A program made the position numbers and the translations under genes. The notes under the pieces are model-generated. The model ran no database searches and was not told where the DNA came from. It saw only the letters and a program-made list of their open reading frames with translations. From Streptomyces mirabilis (GTDB lineage: Bacteria; Actinomycetota; Actinomycetes; Streptomycetales; Streptomycetaceae), in the NCBI RefSeq assembly GCF_039503195.1, contig NZ_JBCJKP010000001.1, positions 2,790,001-2,854,000 of the forward strand: DNA of 64,000 nt, read 5' to 3'. The stretch's first letter is position 1, and the number at the start of each line of letters is the position of its first letter. Shown here piece by piece: positions 62,443 through 64,000 of this stretch.

Positions 62443-63347
62443 ATGGACCACCCCGCGGCGATGGCGGCGACTTCCGCCCGCTCGGACTCGGGCAGTTCCC
62501 TGCTGGGCGGGCGCACCTCGCGGCGGCACAGGCCGAGCGAGGCGAGGGCCTCCTTGACGACGGTGACGTTGTTGGCGGAGGTGTTCGCCGCGCGCAGCTC
62601 CTCGAAGCGGCGGATCTGCTCCCAGACCTTCATGGCGGCCGGGTAGTCGCCGGCTCGGAGGGCTTCGATCATGTTCAGGGAGACGGCCGGGGCGACGTTC
62701 ACGAGGCCCGAGGTGAAGCCCGTGGCACCGGCCGAGAAGTAGGACGGGGCGTACGGTTCGGCGAGGCCCGCGACCCACACGAACCGGTCGAGCCCCGCGT
62801 CCCGGGCGAAGGCGGCGAAGCGGGCCGCGTCCGGGACGGCGTACTTCACGCCGATCACGTTCGGGCAGACGTCGGCGAGGTCGGCGAGCCGGGCGCCGGG
62901 CAGCACCGGGTTGCGGATGTAGGGCACGACGCCCAGCTCCGGCACGGCCTCGGCGATGGCCCGGTGGTAGTCGACCCAGCCGCCCTCCGAGACATAGGGG
63001 TGTACGGGCTGATGGACCATCACCATCTGCGCCCCGAGCTCCCGGGCGTGCCGGGCGGAGGCGACGGCGGTCGGCACGTCGTGTCCGACGCCGACCAGGA
63101 CGGCGGCGCGGTCGCCGGCCTCGTCGATCGTCAACTCGGTGACGAGGTTCCGCTCTTCGGGGGTCAGGGCGTAGAACTCACCTGTGTTGCCGTTCGGCGT
63201 GAGGGTGCGGATGCCGCCGTCGAGCAGCCGACGCAGCAGGGCCCGGTGGGTGTCGCCGTCGATCGTCCCGTCCTCCGTGAAGGGGGTCACGGGGATCGCC
63301 ACGACCTCGGCGAGCGCCGCCCGCTGGGTCTCGTACGTCGCTGTCAT
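62439..63347 (-). CDS. Dihydrodipicolinate synthase-family aldolase/dehydratase
   Basis: A 302-residue TIM-barrel protein of the DapA family. It has IPVTPFTEDGTIDGDTHRALL, the TPNGNTGEFYALTPEER loop, the general-base tyrosine in VVPYIRNPVLP and the Schiff-base lysine in NVIGVKYAVPD. In an operon with a sugar-acid dehydratase, it probably works on a 2-keto-3-deoxy sugar acid as dehydratase or aldolase, not in lysine synthesis. ATGA overlaps link it to the regulator before and the dehydratase after it. Confidence 0.87.
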   Translation of the reverse strand: MTATYETQRAALAEVVAIPVTPFTEDGTIDGDTHRALLRRLLDGGIRTLTPNGNTGEFYALTPEERNLVTELTIDEAGDRAAVLVGVGHDVPTAVASARHARELGAQMVMVHQPVHPYVSEGGWVDYHRAIAEAVPELGVVPYIRNPVLPGARLADLADVCPNVIGVKYAVPDAARFAAFARDAGLDRFVWVAGLAEPYAPSYFSAGATGFTSGLVNVAPAVSLNMIEALRAGDYPAAMKVWEQIRRFEELRAANTSANNVTVVKEALASLGLCRREVRPPSRELPESERAEVAAIAAGWSI

Positions 63348-64000
63348 TCCTGTCCAACCTCTTCCTGGGTCGCGGGGAAGGCCCGTCGCACGAACGACTC
63401 GATGTGGGCGTGCAGCGCGCGGGCCGCGCCGTCGGCGTCACCGTCCAGGGCGAGGCGCAGGATCTCCCGGTGCTCGCTGGCCTCGCGCTCCCAGGACGGG
63501 TCGGCGGCCCAGGCCACCGCCGACACCAGAGCGGCCTGGTCACGCACTTCGTCGAGCATCCGGCCGAGCAGCGGGTTGCCGCAGGAGACGTACAGGGCGC
63601 GGTGGAACTCCCGGTTGGAGAGCGAGCGTTCGGCGGTGTCGGAGGCGTCGTCGGCGCGGGTCAGCGCGTCGCGTGCGACGTCGAGCGACGCCTGGCGCCG
63701 TACGGTCCGCCGCAGCGCCTCCGGCTCCAGCAGCAGCCGCACGTCGTACACCTCGCGCGCCATGTCCGCGTCCACCATGCGCACCGTGACGCCCTTGTAC
63801 TGGTTCATCACGACGAGTCCGGTACCGGCCAGGGTCTTGAGCGCCTCGCGCACGGGCGTCTTCGACACCCCGAACTGCGCGGCGAGCTCGGTCTCGACCA
63901 GGGCCTGCCCCGGGGTCAACTGCCCGGTGAGGATGCGGTGTTTGATCCCCTCCAGCACGAATTGCGTGCGGGACGGGATCGGAATGGGCACAGAGGTCAT
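63344..64000 (-). CDS. GntR-family regulator, FadR subfamily with FCD domain
   Basis: A 218-residue regulator leading the minus-strand operon. The N-terminal winged helix-turn-helix is FVLEGIKHRILTGQLTPGQALVETELAAQFGVSKTPVREALKTLAGTGLV, and the C-terminal FCD domain has LLEPEALRRTVRR, NREFHRALYVSCGNPLLGRML and SEHREILRLALDGDADGAARAL with metal-binding-type histidines. It likely senses a sugar acid and controls its own operon. The start codon is the last base of the window on this strand, so a longer N-terminus cannot be excluded. Confidence 0.9.
   Translation of the reverse strand: MTSVPIPIPSRTQFVLEGIKHRILTGQLTPGQALVETELAAQFGVSKTPVREALKTLAGTGLVVMNQYKGVTVRMVDADMAREVYDVRLLLEPEALRRTVRRQASLDVARDALTRADDASDTAERSLSNREFHRALYVSCGNPLLGRMLDEVRDQAALVSAVAWAADPSWEREASEHREILRLALDGDADGAARALHAHIESFVRRAFPATQEEVGQE

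Overview
The window is very GC-rich, with tightly packed genes, GTG starts, ATGA/GTGA overlaps and a gene order (cobalamin cluster, LAETG surface protein, ectABCD, sigma factor, pectinases) that strongly suggests a Streptomyces chromosome core. From memory, S. coelicolor has the same order around SCO1847-SCO1880. No tRNA, rRNA, integrase, transposase or CRISPR array was seen.

Layout. (1) 1-16664: cobalamin (corrin ring) biosynthesis: cobQ (5' end outside the window), cobN, a fused ChlI/ChlD-type chelatase ATPase, cobO, cobB, cobI, a ZIP metal transporter on the opposite strand, then cobM, cobL, a cbiG-cobJ fusion, cobH, cbiX and a cobC-like aminotransferase. Almost every junction overlaps by 1-11 bases, implying translational coupling. 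(2) 16665-23634: a sortase-type LAETG surface protein, an amidohydrolase, a polar amino acid ABC importer, a class V aminotransferase and a broken DUF664/DinB gene next to a large palindromic repeat. (3) 23635-27246: ectABCD for ectoine and 5-hydroxyectoine. (4) 27293-38261: housekeeping and accessory genes: class V aminotransferase, DsbA-like oxidoreductase, acetyltransferases, DUF1349 protein, an aldehyde dehydrogenase divergent from an IclR regulator, a penicillin-binding protein, an AzgA-type purine permease, and a SigE-family sigma factor with a membrane-anchored partner. (5) 38285-64000: a pectin and arabinan utilisation island: PL3 pseudogene, PL9 and PL1 pectate lyases, two pectinesterases, rhamnogalacturonan acetylesterase, GH43 enzymes, a sugar ABC importer without its own ATPase, an Idh/MocA dehydrogenase, a DUF6807 protein, an IlvD/Edd sugar-acid dehydratase, a DapA-family aldolase/dehydratase and a GntR/FCD regulator.

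The pectin island contains a polymorphic toxin module (43462-48699): a WXG100-like small protein, a 1,426-residue Rhs protein ending in a ~107-residue toxin domain after the DPYGL boundary, and a putative immunity gene. On its right it abuts the 5' stub of a pectate lyase gene whose remainder is gone. The immunity gene appears to carry a one-base frameshift in a C/G run, after which it reads through into the antisense of that stub. These are the most interesting features here.

Other notable structure: interspersed GC-rich palindromic repeats in at least five places, one of which lies in frame inside cobB; direct GAAGCGCTTGCT operators before the sugar transporter operon; a CGAAA-C-TTTCG palindrome between the divergent PL9 and GH43 genes; and a possible leaderless start for ectA. 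All calls come from reading the sequence; family names are recognition from memory, not database results.
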